Assembly: GCF_001676055.1 (NCBI RefSeq) | Contig: NZ_LZEX01000014.1 | Coordinates: forward strand, 1 to 45,532 | Direction of reading: 5' to 3' | DNA: 45,532 nt | DNA from: Morganella psychrotolerans | GTDB taxonomy: Bacteria > Pseudomonadota > Gammaproteobacteria > Enterobacterales > Enterobacteriaceae | Part shown: piece by piece, positions 1 through 9,235 of the stretch | Numbering within the stretch: the stretch's first letter is position 1 | Layout of the letters: each line of letters begins with the position of its first letter | The notes under the pieces: model-generated | Databases searched by the model: none | Seen by the model: only the letters and a program-made list of their open reading frames with translations | What the model was told of the DNA's origin: nothing | Position numbers and translations under genes: made by a program

Positions 1-125
1 TGGATGGATCGCAGTTCATTATCCTAACCAAAAAGTGAGTTAGGAGTTCTAAATGAACCGCCCTGTGCGGAGCCGCATGCAGGGTGGTGTGGGGGCTGGA
101 GGCTAGATACCTCCGGCTACCCGAT
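1..125 (+). mobile_element. 3' end of a group II intron (domains V and VI)
   Basis: Positions 50-90 can fold as a group II intron domain V: the arm GAACCGCCCTGTGCGG is followed by AGCCGCATGCAGGGTGGTG, matching the conserved domain V of bacterial introns whose reverse transcriptase lies just upstream. The next hairpin, with arms GGAGG and CCTCC, fits domain VI, and CTACCCGAT near 117-125 fits the branch-point A and the 3' splice end. An open frame from base 1 stops at TAA 25-27 and could be the last residues of the intron-encoded reverse transcriptase, which would lie left of the window. Only the 3' part is present. Assignment rests on recalled family consensus. Confidence 0.7.
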
Positions 126-133
126 TAGCAGTT

Positions 134-784
134 TTATGGAAAATTACGAATCAGTTTGTAGGTAATACTGCTGTTATCTGCTTTTATCACTTCAATTACA
201 GCACCCTTGTAACCTATTGTATTTGAAGATGATAAATCATACTCAACATCATTGTTAAAAGCTGGTCGTGCAGTATTATTACTGAACTCACGATAACCTA
301 CGTTGATTTTATCACCAACTCTGCCGCTGTATATTAGTGTTTGCTGAAAGCTATTACCTCTTTCAGAAAGTTGCTTCTTTCGCTCATACTCACCCTGGTA
401 GCATGCACTACCACCAAAAACAGTTATAACGCAAAGTTCAGCTCCTTCCTGTTTCTTCAGTGCCAACGCTTGAACGGGATCAGATATGCCACCTCGAACT
501 ACACCCACAGCCGAATAAAAATCTTGTTTTTGGTCAAAACCAATTTGAGGATATTTATTTGGTGGTATGTCATACAAAGCACCATCAATCATATTGTGCA
601 CAACCAAAACATTTTCTTCCGCAATCGTTCCTTTCTGAACCATATGGTCACCGACATAGATCGTAATTACTTTTCCGACTTCTGGGTAATCAACTTCTTT
701 AACAAAAGTATCAGCACCGTTATAACTCACTGTTGTGCAGCCAGATACTACAAAAAATGCTAAAAGAACAATTATACTTTTCAT
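134..784 (-). CDS. Predicted outer-membrane or periplasmic lipoprotein, function unknown
   Basis: The 216-residue product begins with a short charged N-terminus, a hydrophobic stretch and the lipobox VSGC, so it should be lipidated on Cys16 after signal peptidase II cleavage. The rest is soluble, with no motif I recognise. An AGGAGAGA-type ribosome site precedes the ATG. The gene ends only 9 bases from the predicted 3' end of the group II intron, so the intron sits immediately downstream of its stop codon. The region is AT-rich like the transposon to its right. It is transcribed away from the Tn7-like element and looks independent of it. Confidence 0.65.
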   Translation of the reverse strand: MKSIIVLLAFFVVSGCTTVSYNGADTFVKEVDYPEVGKVITIYVGDHMVQKGTIAEENVLVVHNMIDGALYDIPPNKYPQIGFDQKQDFYSAVGVVRGGISDPVQALALKKQEGAELCVITVFGGSACYQGEYERKKQLSERGNSFQQTLIYSGRVGDKINVGYREFSNNTARPAFNNDVEYDLSSSNTIGYKGAVIEVIKADNSSITYKLIRNFP

Positions 785-1337
785 TATCTCTCCTTGGTTA
801 AATCCACCTATGGACTGCTAACAATTTAATAGACGGAAAAAATCCGTATATTCTTTCCGTCTATCTTCCCAGTCACTTTTTGTAACAGCAAGCTAAACAA
901 CTAAATTTATTCATAAAGTAAGATTTATCTCATACTCACTCAGCATAAAATGCGGAAATAATCCGTATAGTTCACTAAAGCCAACTCATGGTGAAGAACT
1001 GTGAATTTCCTCAGTATCTAAAACTAACCGAAACCGGAGCCATATTTCAGATTCATACGTACGTAGCTTTCTAACTCAAAACCTAATTGTTCTAATTTCA
1101 AACTATGCAGAATTGGTAAAACAGTTAGCATTAGAAAATATATGGAAAGGGATAATCATTATAGCAGTTTCAAGGTTACTGGCTAACGCAGTTTGGGGCA
1201 GAAATGAGTTTGGCAACATCGTCTCTTTTAGATTTCAATCAGCACAGAAAGCACTACCTCTATAAGAACTATGCTTTAGTTCAGTTCATCCTTGCAACCG
1301 TAGATATTAACCATTAAGACAGATGTTACACTTTCAG
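785..1337. other. Gene-free stretch left of the Tn7-like element
   Basis: No convincing coding region was found here. It holds a 17-base near-perfect direct repeat (834-850 and 953-969, core CGGAAA-AATCCGTATA). The first copy is part of an inverted repeat AGACGGAAA (831-839) / TTTCCGTCT (854-862). These lie upstream of the minus-strand lipoprotein gene and may be operator sites for it. The stretch should also contain the outermost boundary of the Tn7-like element, but no sequence matching the opposite terminus was found. Confidence 0.5.
831..969. repeat. Paired dyad repeats upstream of the lipoprotein gene
   Basis: Two copies of a 17-base sequence, CGGAAAAAATCCGTATA at 834-850 and CGGAAATAATCCGTATA at 953-969, differ at one position. 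Each contains the small dyad GGA...TCC, and the first copy is extended by an inverted repeat to 831-862. The spacing is 119 bases, start to start. The position in front of a divergently oriented gene suggests regulator binding, but no regulator is known. Confidence 0.4.
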
Positions 1338-1345
1338 GGATGCAT

Positions 1346-1406
1346 AACAATAAAGATTAGAACTAAACAATAAAGTATGAAACTGTAACATTAAAGTTGA
1401 AAACTT
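1346..1406 (+). repeat. Right-end TnsB-binding sites
   Basis: Three tandem copies of a Tn7-type site start at 1346 (AACAATAAAGATTAGAACTA), 1366 (AACAATAAAGTATGAAACTG) and 1387 (AACATTAAAGTTGAAAACTT). The 20-21 base period is that of overlapping TnsB sites in Tn7R, which has four. The fourth, terminal copy expected around 1325 is missing or too diverged to recognise. The sites lie directly upstream of tnsA, where TnsB binding would also repress the tns promoter, as known for Tn7. Confidence 0.8.
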
Positions 1407-1410
1407 TTAA

Positions 1411-1447
1411 AACCCGGTTAAACTGATTAAAAGTTGACCGGGTTTTT
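1411..1447 (+). terminator. Hairpin with T-run between the right end and tnsA
   Basis: AACCCGGT (1411-1418) pairs with ACCGGGTT (1437-1444) and is followed by TTTTT just before the tnsA start. Canonical Tn7 has a hairpin of different sequence at the same place, immediately before GTTATGGC of tnsA. It may stop transcription entering from outside while allowing a promoter inside the end. Confidence 0.55.
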
Positions 1448-1450
1448 GTT

Positions 1451-2281
1451 ATGGCAAAATCAAAGTACGTTTTAACTGAAAAGCAAATCGTCAAACGGAT
1501 TAAAGAAGGTCGGGGGGCCGGAAGGCTTTCTCGTTATAAACCGTGGTTGTATGTTAATGAGGTTCCTTCAACAGGTCGTTCTCAGCGAATCTACTCTCAC
1601 CTAACTGGTCGTATTCATCATGTACTATCAGACCTCGAATTCGCCGTTTTTCTTCTTCTCGACCATAGTGCTGCCATAACTGACATTCGAGAGCAATTTC
1701 CTCTCAATAGGGATGACACTCTAAATATTTCCAAGGAAGGTCAGCTTTGGCATCCTTCGCAAGGTGGAGTGAATCTTGTCATGTCCTCAGATTTTTTGGT
1801 CAACTCATCTTCCAAAATTCAGCCCAAGTTTGCTATTCAAGCTAAGTATACAAAAGACTTAAAAGACCCAAGAACGGTAGAAAAACTTGAAATTGAACGA
1901 CGATATTGGTTGCTCAAAAAAATCCCATGGTTTCTTGTAACAGAGAAAGAGATAGATAGCGTCATCGTGTCGAATATTGAGTGGCTATATGGGGTTAAAG
2001 GATTCTTTGACGAAGTAATAACGGATGATCTTTTGCTAACTTTCGAGCATATCAGTGCTTATTTTGTTCAACATCCAGAAAGAAAATTAGTTGATCTATG
2101 TAAGGCGTTTGACCGGGCATACCAGCAGGAACTTGGTCAGTCACTTTATGATATACGTTTAATGTGTGCCGCAAGACTTGTTACGTTTGATATTCGCTTA
2201 CCATTCCATAGCTTAAAAGCGATGGATATTGTGTTTAGAAAAGTATCTTTGTTCGGGGATCGTCATAATGTGGCAAGTTAA
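1451..2281 (+). CDS. tnsA: TnsA transposase endonuclease subunit
   Basis: TnsA cuts the 5' ends of the transposon as one half of the heteromeric TnsAB transposase. The 276-residue length matches Tn7 TnsA (273). The restriction-enzyme-like catalytic residues fall at the same numbers as in Tn7: Glu63 (SDLEF), Asp114 (MSSDF) and Lys132 (IQAKY). The C-terminal half is the winged-helix region that contacts TnsC. The ATG follows the end repeats and hairpin directly. Its last 14 bases overlap the start of tnsB in another frame (ATGTGGCAAGTTAA), indicating translational coupling. The gene appears intact. Confidence 0.95.
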   Translation: MAKSKYVLTEKQIVKRIKEGRGAGRLSRYKPWLYVNEVPSTGRSQRIYSHLTGRIHHVLSDLEFAVFLLLDHSAAITDIREQFPLNRDDTLNISKEGQLWHPSQGGVNLVMSSDFLVNSSSKIQPKFAIQAKYTKDLKDPRTVEKLEIERRYWLLKKIPWFLVTEKEIDSVIVSNIEWLYGVKGFFDEVITDDLLLTFEHISAYFVQHPERKLVDLCKAFDRAYQQELGQSLYDIRLMCAARLVTFDIRLPFHSLKAMDIVFRKVSLFGDRHNVAS

Positions 2282-4350
2282 CGAAACTCTAGCGTTTGAT
2301 GGTAAGCCCTACCGTGTACTTTTTACTGAAACAAGTTACTTCTATTGGATTGGTATTGATGAAAATAAAGGTTTACCTGAAAAAATATATTTCGATGAAT
2401 GTAACAACTGGGTTGATGAGGGACGTATAGAAAAAATCCCTGATCCCTATTCTTATCTTCAAGGCGAGTCTTGGGCTAAAGAGTCTAGTGTTTATCAGGA
2501 AAGCCAACGTAACTATGAATTGATCAAGCCTATTGTTGAAGGCGAAGGTGCGTTTGACAAGAGAATTCGTGCAAGAAGATTGAATCACGCGATTACTAAT
2601 TCAGACAAAGGTAAATCAACCATATACCGTTTAGTTAGACGCTACTGGCAGCGAGGACAGATAAAAAATGCACTTTTGCCTGACTACAAAAACTCAGGAG
2701 CTGCTGGAAAGAGAAGAAATTTCACAACTAGTAAAGCTGGCAGACCGAGGATGTACGGTATTGGTAGTGGGGAGCCAGTAACAGAAAACATCAGAAAGCA
2801 ATTCCGAATCATCTGCGATAAGTATTTGATGAACGATAAGGGATATTCAATTCGCTACGCGTACAACAAGTTTGGTAAAGCGTACAAATTAAAAAAATCC
2901 GAACGCGGAAGAGCATGAGATTCCAACACTTCGTCAGTTTCAATACTTTTACAAAACTGAGTATAACCAGGCTACTCAGTTAACTGTTCAGACACCTCAA
3001 GGCAATTACAACAAAGATGTTCGACCACTTCATGGAACGGCAACAGAGCAAGCTTTAGGTCCTGGTAGTCGGTATGAAATCGATGCCACCATCGCAGATA
3101 TATACTTGGTAGATGATAACGATCCCGACAAGGTTATCGGTAGACCAACAATCTATATGGTTATTGATGTTTTTAGCCGCATGGTTGCTGGGTTCTATAT
3201 TGGCTTCGATAACCCTTCATTTCCTGTATCTATGAAAGCACTAATATCCAGCTTTAGTAGCAAAGTCGAAGCTTGCAAAGGGTATGGTATCGAGATTACA
3301 GATGAGCAATGGCCGTGTATCGGTATACCAGACGTGTTACTCGCAGACCGTGGCGAATTAATGAGCCACCAAGCTAATTACTTAGTGGATGCTATTGGCG
3401 TTAGACTTGAAAGTGCCCCTCCTCGAAGAGGAGATGCGAAAGGTATTGTTGAGAGATCATTTGGAACGTTGCAGGCAAAGTTTAAACCTTATATGCCCGG
3501 CGTAGTCTCTGGGAACAAGGTTAAAAAGCACGGTGAAAAAGATTATAGAGTTGAAGCTGCTGTAGCAAGGACTGATTTTGTCGAAATTATGCTTTATTCG
3601 ATACTTGCTCATAACTTGAATAAACCGTTAGAAAAATATGATCGCGCTCCTGATATGCCTTCGAGTCTTCCGTCTATTCCTATTGAGCTTTGGCGATGGG
3701 GTCTTCAGCACCGTACTGGACGTTTACGAACTGTAGATACTGAAATTGCAAAAGTATTGTTGTTACCGCGCCAAAAGGTATCTGTATCTGAGTTAGGTGT
3801 AAAGCTGTGGGGAGTAACTTACACCGGAAAAGAAATTATTCAGACAGGTTGGATGCACCGTTCTTCGAAAGTTTCTAGACCTAAGAAACTATTTGCAGCC
3901 TATGATCTTGGCTCTGTTAATCATATCTATCTTTTTCCAGAAGAAGGAAAAAATACGTTCTGGATTTGTGATATTTCTACGAGAAGTCGAGAGTTCCGAG
4001 ATCTTACTTGGTATCAAGTGTGGGAAAGGCAAGCAGCTCAAAAGCAAACTTTAGCTGAGGCAAAATACCAGTTTTCACCAGTAGAAAGGAATTTTGATGA
4101 TCTTCTTGAAAAGAAACTGAAAAAGGCTAAAGAGAATCGTAAAACCAGTACATCGAGTAATGTTCAAAAGATAAATGAGATTAAAGCTAATAAGCGGCAA
4201 TTACGTGAGCAAGAAAGAAAAGAATTAGCCATAAAACCAAATCGGCCCAAACAAAATGAAGTCGCAGCAGTTATACCGTTAAAAGGCGAAGAAGAAAACT
4301 ATCAACTTCCCGATTTCATACCTGAACTATTTGATGAGGATGATAATTGA
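2268..4350 (+). CDS. tnsB: TnsB DDE transposase (apparent +1 frameshift)
   Basis: TnsB binds the end repeats and makes the 3' cuts and strand transfer. The start MWQVNE matches Tn7 TnsB. The frame is broken near the A7 run 2891-2897: the first frame stops at 2918, while the family sequence ([22 protein letters not shown]) continues one frame over from about 2907. Deleting one A restores a protein of about 693 residues against 702 in Tn7. In the repaired protein the DDE triad falls at Asp272, Asp360 and Glu395, each one residue from the Tn7 positions. Domains in order are N-terminal DNA-binding helices, the RNase H core, a beta barrel, and a charged coiled C-terminus that contacts TnsC. Probably functional with a sequence error; if real, the transposon would be dead. 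Confidence 0.9.
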
Positions 4351-5906
4351 TGAAGAACATTCAAAGCCATCGTGTTGTCGCGGCCTATAAAAAAGAAAAG
4401 TTACCTGCCTATCAAGGTAATCCACTGATAGAAGCCCTCCCACCTCTTAATAGTTTTATTGAAGATTTAAGTGCTCTCAAAGGCTCACTACGGTGTACGC
4501 GTGAAGATATTCATTTAAATGGTGTTGAGAGAGCGCATAGTATATGTCGAGTAATTGATGATTTTTTTCAGCCATTAAGTCAGCACATTCAGCTACATGA
4601 ACGACTTTCATTGATGATACGAGGTGGTTACGTAGGAAGAAACCCAGAAACCGGTGATTGGGCTAGGCATATTCAAAATGGTTACGAACGAGTGATATCT
4701 GGTGATTTAAAGGCGATAAAATTTACAGATGTTAGCTCAACTGCGCAAAGTATGACGTTGATAGGTTGTAGCGGCAATGGAAAAACAACTGCAATTAAAC
4801 AACTTTTATCGTTATATCCACAAGTTATTTACCACCCTGATAGAAATCTTGAGCAAGTTGTATATCTAAAAATTGACTGCTCTCATGATGGATCCTTGAA
4901 AGAAATCTGTTTGAATTTTTTCCGTGCTATGGACCGCGCGCTAGGAACATCAAACTACGAAAAACAATACTCAATGAGTAAAAGACCGAGCATTGAAACT
5001 CTTTTAGCAGCAATGGCACAAGTGGCAAATGCTCATGCTGTCGGCGTGCTTATTATTGATGAAATACAACACCTTAGTCGTTCTCGCTCAGGTGGTTCCG
5101 AAAAAATGCTTAACTTTTTCGTTACGTTGGTAAATACCATCGGACTTCCCGTAATTTTAGTTGGAACACCAAGAGCGAGAGAGATTTTTGAAGCTGATAT
5201 GAGATCTGCGAGACGAGGCTCTGGTCTTGGTGCTATTTTTTGGGATCCGATGGAAGAAGGGAGAGAGTGGAAGGCTTTAACTGATAAGTTATGGTCACTG
5301 CAATGGCTTCAAAAGCGGGATGAAGTGTTATCAGATGATATTCGCTCTCTATGGTATGAACTGAGCCAAGGCGTTCTCGATATTGTTGTGAAGTTATTCG
5401 TATTGTGTCAGTTGCGGGCCATTACGACAAAAGTGGAAAGAATTACTCCAAAGTTAATGCAACAGGTATATGAAGATGAATTAAGGCCAGTCCACCCAAT
5501 GCTTGCAGCTCTACGCTCTGGTGATGTAGAAGAAATCATTAAGTTCTCAGACCTCAAATTAAGTGATACCGACAAGAGATTACTAGAACTGCAACAACGC
5601 GTTGCAGCATCTACTCAACAAACGCCAGAAGAGCTAGCGTATCAACAATTACGAACAGAGGAAGAACGGCGTGTCTATATGGCTTTGAAAGATGACTTTG
5701 ATTCAGCGCATTTGGCACCTGTAATACGGACACTGTTTGATCAAAACCCTGATTTGACGTGGATAAAGTTATTGCCACTGGTGCACGAGCAATTAACTAA
5801 TCCAGAGCAAATAATGCCTAAAAATGAGACTAAACCAAATAAAGGAACAAGAGCATCCTCAATTAAACAGGCTCAGTGGCATTCGCTGTGCCATTATCAG
5901 CTCTAA
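4350..5906 (+). CDS. tnsC: TnsC AAA+ regulator ATPase
   Basis: TnsC is the ATP-dependent adaptor that passes the target signal from TnsD or TnsE to TnsAB. The Walker A motif GCSGNGKT lies near residues 140-147 and the Walker B motif VLIIDE near 234-239 (numbered with one residue before the ATG). The ATG overlaps the tnsB stop (TGATG). The product is about 518 residues, somewhat shorter than the 555 of Tn7 TnsC, and the missing part is at the C-terminus. Its 3' end overlaps the apparent tnsD frame by over 80 bases, which is unusual and suggests a small deletion or shift at this junction. Confidence 0.92.
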   Translation: MKNIQSHRVVAAYKKEKLPAYQGNPLIEALPPLNSFIEDLSALKGSLRCTREDIHLNGVERAHSICRVIDDFFQPLSQHIQLHERLSLMIRGGYVGRNPETGDWARHIQNGYERVISGDLKAIKFTDVSSTAQSMTLIGCSGNGKTTAIKQLLSLYPQVIYHPDRNLEQVVYLKIDCSHDGSLKEICLNFFRAMDRALGTSNYEKQYSMSKRPSIETLLAAMAQVANAHAVGVLIIDEIQHLSRSRSGGSEKMLNFFVTLVNTIGLPVILVGTPRAREIFEADMRSARRGSGLGAIFWDPMEEGREWKALTDKLWSLQWLQKRDEVLSDDIRSLWYELSQGVLDIVVKLFVLCQLRAITTKVERITPKLMQQVYEDELRPVHPMLAALRSGDVEEIIKFSDLKLSDTDKRLLELQQRVAASTQQTPEELAYQQLRTEEERRVYMALKDDFDSAHLAPVIRTLFDQNPDLTWIKLLPLVHEQLTNPEQIMPKNETKPNKGTRASSIKQAQWHSLCHYQL

Positions 5907-7332
5907 ACAATTACTCGATGAAGTGTTTGGTGACCGGAAAGTGATTGCAACAATTGATTTGCCTAGTCATTTGGCAGCGATATCTAGTCAGTTGATTGGT
6001 ACAGGGAGGTTTGATGTTCAACAGCTAATTTATGACCATACAATGTTTCCTGTTTACGCCCCCTTTATTGATGAAAGTATCAGAGTTCGAGCTATGGGTA
6101 GAATGGCAAATTGCTCCAAGGGCGCTGTACATCTTATGCTTGGCGCTTCTGCCTCCATTGTTAAAACGTCAGATATATTCCGTATTTGTCCGATATGTAT
6201 TGCAGAGCAAGAGAAAAAATATGGAGAAAGCTATTGGTCTAGATTGTGGTATCTTCCATCCTTACCCTACTGCCCCGAGCATGGGCCATTAAACCAATCA
6301 AGTCTCTCCTACCATGATAATAGGCATACATTTCACGCGTGTAGCCGAACTCAATCTCGTTCTGCTCAATACAACGATAACAGAAAGACAGAACAATGAT
6401 TCTATTTAGCTAAAAAAGCTCAAGAGCTATTGCTCTTGCCCAACCAGCAATCCCCAACCAAGCATCAGTGGAGCCTTTTCTACAATCATTTAGCGCACGA
6501 TTTTGGCTGTGGAAAAGGCAGGAAACAAGTAGATCACGAGAAGATTGCGGATTTAGTTACAAACAAGGTCGCCATTTCTCAATTAGCCATCGATCTTGGA
6601 AGAGATACTAATTGGTTACGCACAATATTTCGTTGTCACCGTAAAGCTTTTAGTTACTTGCAGCATTTAACCGTGTGGTCAGCTTTCATTCCAGGTATGA
6701 GTGTTAGTGAAATCATTAAAGAAGTTAAAACAAAAGAGAAAACTAGTGTAATTGCCCCTAAAAGCTATGTTCAGGTGGGGGCGAAATTGTGCGAAGAAAA
6801 GCGGAAGAGATGGAAGATCCTTATAAGCACAATGCCGATAAAGACAGCACGCTCGTTTTCAGGTGGCGGTGCTCTGTATGCTTGGCTATACCGAAATGAC
6901 AGGAACTGGTTATTGGCGTTCAATCGAGTAAATCACTCGCAACTAGTTGTGAGAAAGAAGAAAGTTGACTGGAGATCACGAGATCGTGTCTTAACCAAGC
7001 AGCTCCTGAGTGTTATTGAACGATTAGATTCTGTCATTGAAGGCCCCCGAAGATCCCAAAATTTTTTGCTGAAGCAGCTAGAGGATTACGGAACAGTGAG
7101 TAAAAAATTGAATTTATTGCCTTTGTTGTCCTGTACTTTGAATCGATATCAAGAAAGTATTTTTGAGTTCCAAGCTCGTCGGCTTGCCACTACTGTAATC
7201 AAAACAAAACAGACAGGTGAAGGAATGAATCGCTGGCAACTGATGAGATCTGCGAGTCTCTCAAAAGAACGAATATTGCCGATTGTAGACAGCCTTCTTG
7301 ATTGGGCTGTTTCGGGATCAAAATTAAAATAA
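5824..7332 (+). pseudogene. tnsD: TnsD/TniQ target selector with in-frame stop and odd N-terminus
   Basis: In Tn7, TnsD recognises the end of glmS and directs insertion to attTn7. The frame from 5824 matches Tn7 TnsD from [14 protein letters not shown] onward, including the TniQ zinc ligands CPIC (near residue 120) and CPEHG. An in-frame TGA at 6397-6399 then interrupts it. The same frame continues to 7332 with clear TnsD C-terminal homology (HRKAFSYLQH, LYAWLYR, RDRVL). This is not a frameshift. The N-terminus lacks the usual block around an NEL.YS..AR motif that precedes KQLLDE in the family, and it overlaps tnsC. Both defects point to loss of attTn7 targeting unless the stop is a sequence error or is read through. 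Confidence 0.85.
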
Positions 7333-7342
7333 GGATGTACTG

Positions 7343-8974
7343 ATGGGAGCTAGGTTTTACAAGTGTGATGATGATGTTCGTATAGTTCATATTGGAAATG
7401 TGTTGGTAAGAACAAGTGACACATCTTACCGACCTTCAATCGAAGTGTGGTGCTACCCTCCTCAGCAAAAAAATGGCTTTTATGCGACGGCATTTTCAAA
7501 CGTGCCAGCTTTATACCGAGGTAAAATAATAAACCAAAGAGAACTATCAGAAAGCTACCTTAAACGAGGGCGTCATACATTTAAAGATGGTGAATACCTT
7601 AGGAAAAGTACGTTAAGTGAATTTCCAGATTCAGGTTCAGCAGAATCTTTGAGAAAGAAAGAGTCGGAGCAAAATGCATTTGTATTAGATAATAGGGGCA
7701 ATGCTCCCAAACTGATTATTCCTCAGCTTGAATTGGCGAGGGTTTTGTTCTACGCTAGCTCTTACTTATCACGAGCATCATTGATGTCTTCCCGCTTACT
7801 AACCGACTTTAAAGTAGAAGTTAACGCCAAGGCGGACTATGCCAATATTGAAGTTCTACAAACATCCAATTTTCCACCGTCGGCGTTCAATGATTCTGCT
7901 ACAAGAGCAATGTTGAGCTGGTTACTTATTGATAGAAATGCAAAGCGCTCATTTGAATCTATTTTTAAATACTTTAGTACAGAGAATCATTTGGATGTGT
8001 CGTCAGGATATCAGCGTTGGTTATTTCATTTCGATCCCCCACAAATGACAGGATGGTCTCTGGCATATGAAGGGAGCTTGGACACAAGTGGCGAATACTT
8101 TTTAGTAGAAAAGATCACCGACATAGAAATTAATGCCGAAATGCCCTCTAGAGTCTACTTCAATCATCCGTCTTTTACACACCCAGATGAAAGCGCTGAG
8201 CCAACTGTTGGTGGTCAAGGTCCAAAGCCATATGAACGACCTGAAGATCATACTGTTGATGATGATAGAGAAGCTTCTGATGCGAATCAGGCATTCTTGT
8301 TAGGTGAGAATACCTGCTCGATAAGATTTAAGAATCGTTTTTCAACCTCGAAATCAACAGCGCCTAAAAGAGGCCATAGACCCGATAGTAGTCAAGAATC
8401 CCCCAATAAAGCCGGAGATACAGTCAGTACTAATGAGCCTGGAAGTAATGGTGAGATACCTTCTGCTGATATGGGGGGCTGTATGCAAGATTCCACTGAC
8501 CATTCAGAAGAGTACGCCTCACGCTTTACGGCTTTTAACATGATGGTACAAATGCTAGAGGAAAAATACGCCTGTACAATAATCGACTCTTACACTCACG
8601 AATTAGATCAGGTGGGACGTAGTAAGTGTCATTTGATTGATTCGGGCACGAAAAGAACCATTCGCTGTGTTGTTGTGGAGCTAAATGGTCATGTTAATTA
8701 CTTGCTTGAAATTGATGTCACAGGGCTGAGTAAATGGATCTCTACTAAATGTGTGCGGAAGATTGATACTCGTAACTGGAAAGAACAGTTTTCTCGGATC
8801 AAAAGAGGTGTAGTGTCGAAGTCCCTGGGATGGCCAACACAAGAGATGGATGCCATGTTTGGATTCAAAAAGCATATTGGTATTTCTCATCCTAAATCAG
8901 TAGAAGGACACCCAACAGGGATTCCTACAGAATCAATTTTAGATTGGGCGGGAAGGGTTGCAGAAAAACTTTAG
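7343..8974 (+). CDS. tnsE: TnsE, targets conjugating plasmids and lagging-strand DNA
   Basis: TnsE sends Tn7 into replicating mobile plasmids by recognising 3'-recessed ends and the sliding clamp. The 543-residue product matches Tn7 TnsE (538) along its length: VRIVHIGN near the start, IPQLELARVLF near residue 125, FDPPQMTGW near 230, a low-complexity linker around 290-390, and a conserved C-terminal DNA-binding region with RFTAFNMM, VGRSKCH, RRGVV-like KRGVVSKSLGWP and HPKS. It begins 10 bases after the tnsD stop and is intact. With tnsD damaged, this would be the only working target pathway and fits the location on a plasmid. Confidence 0.93.
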   Translation: MGARFYKCDDDVRIVHIGNVLVRTSDTSYRPSIEVWCYPPQQKNGFYATAFSNVPALYRGKIINQRELSESYLKRGRHTFKDGEYLRKSTLSEFPDSGSAESLRKKESEQNAFVLDNRGNAPKLIIPQLELARVLFYASSYLSRASLMSSRLLTDFKVEVNAKADYANIEVLQTSNFPPSAFNDSATRAMLSWLLIDRNAKRSFESIFKYFSTENHLDVSSGYQRWLFHFDPPQMTGWSLAYEGSLDTSGEYFLVEKITDIEINAEMPSRVYFNHPSFTHPDESAEPTVGGQGPKPYERPEDHTVDDDREASDANQAFLLGENTCSIRFKNRFSTSKSTAPKRGHRPDSSQESPNKAGDTVSTNEPGSNGEIPSADMGGCMQDSTDHSEEYASRFTAFNMMVQMLEEKYACTIIDSYTHELDQVGRSKCHLIDSGTKRTIRCVVVELNGHVNYLLEIDVTGLSKWISTKCVRKIDTRNWKEQFSRIKRGVVSKSLGWPTQEMDAMFGFKKHIGISHPKSVEGHPTGIPTESILDWAGRVAEKL

Positions 8975-9235
8975 TTGAATTAATTGGGATCAAATTTGTC
9001 AGTTCTTAAATCACGTCAGTACCTGAGTTGACAGGTTGCTCCAACACGCTAAAGACTACAGGCGCACTTCATGTGCCATAAATTGATCTACGTTCTCAAA
9101 TAGTCAATTATGTGCTTTGTTTAGTATGCATTTTGACAGAGAAGCTTTCTGTCGCTGTAAATTTATTTTTAAATAGTATCGTAAAGATCTGATATTTGCT
9201 CTGATTAACAGAGGCGTAACTAAGGAACTGATTGT
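8975..9235 (+). promoter_or_regulatory. Intergenic region with candidate promoter for the cargo operon
   Basis: This gap separates tnsE from the cargo. A possible sigma-70 promoter has TTGACA at 9133-9138 and, after 17 bases, TGTAAA at 9156-9161. A near-palindrome GACAGAGAAGCTTTCTGTC (9135-9153) fills the spacer, a good place for a repressor. The start codon at 9236 is preceded by an AAGGA-type ribosome site. No gene was seen here. The promoter call is by eye only. Confidence 0.4.

Noticed and set aside
5824-7332. Two separate genes instead of a broken tnsD
   Set aside because: Both halves are in the same frame and continue one TnsD alignment across the TGA.
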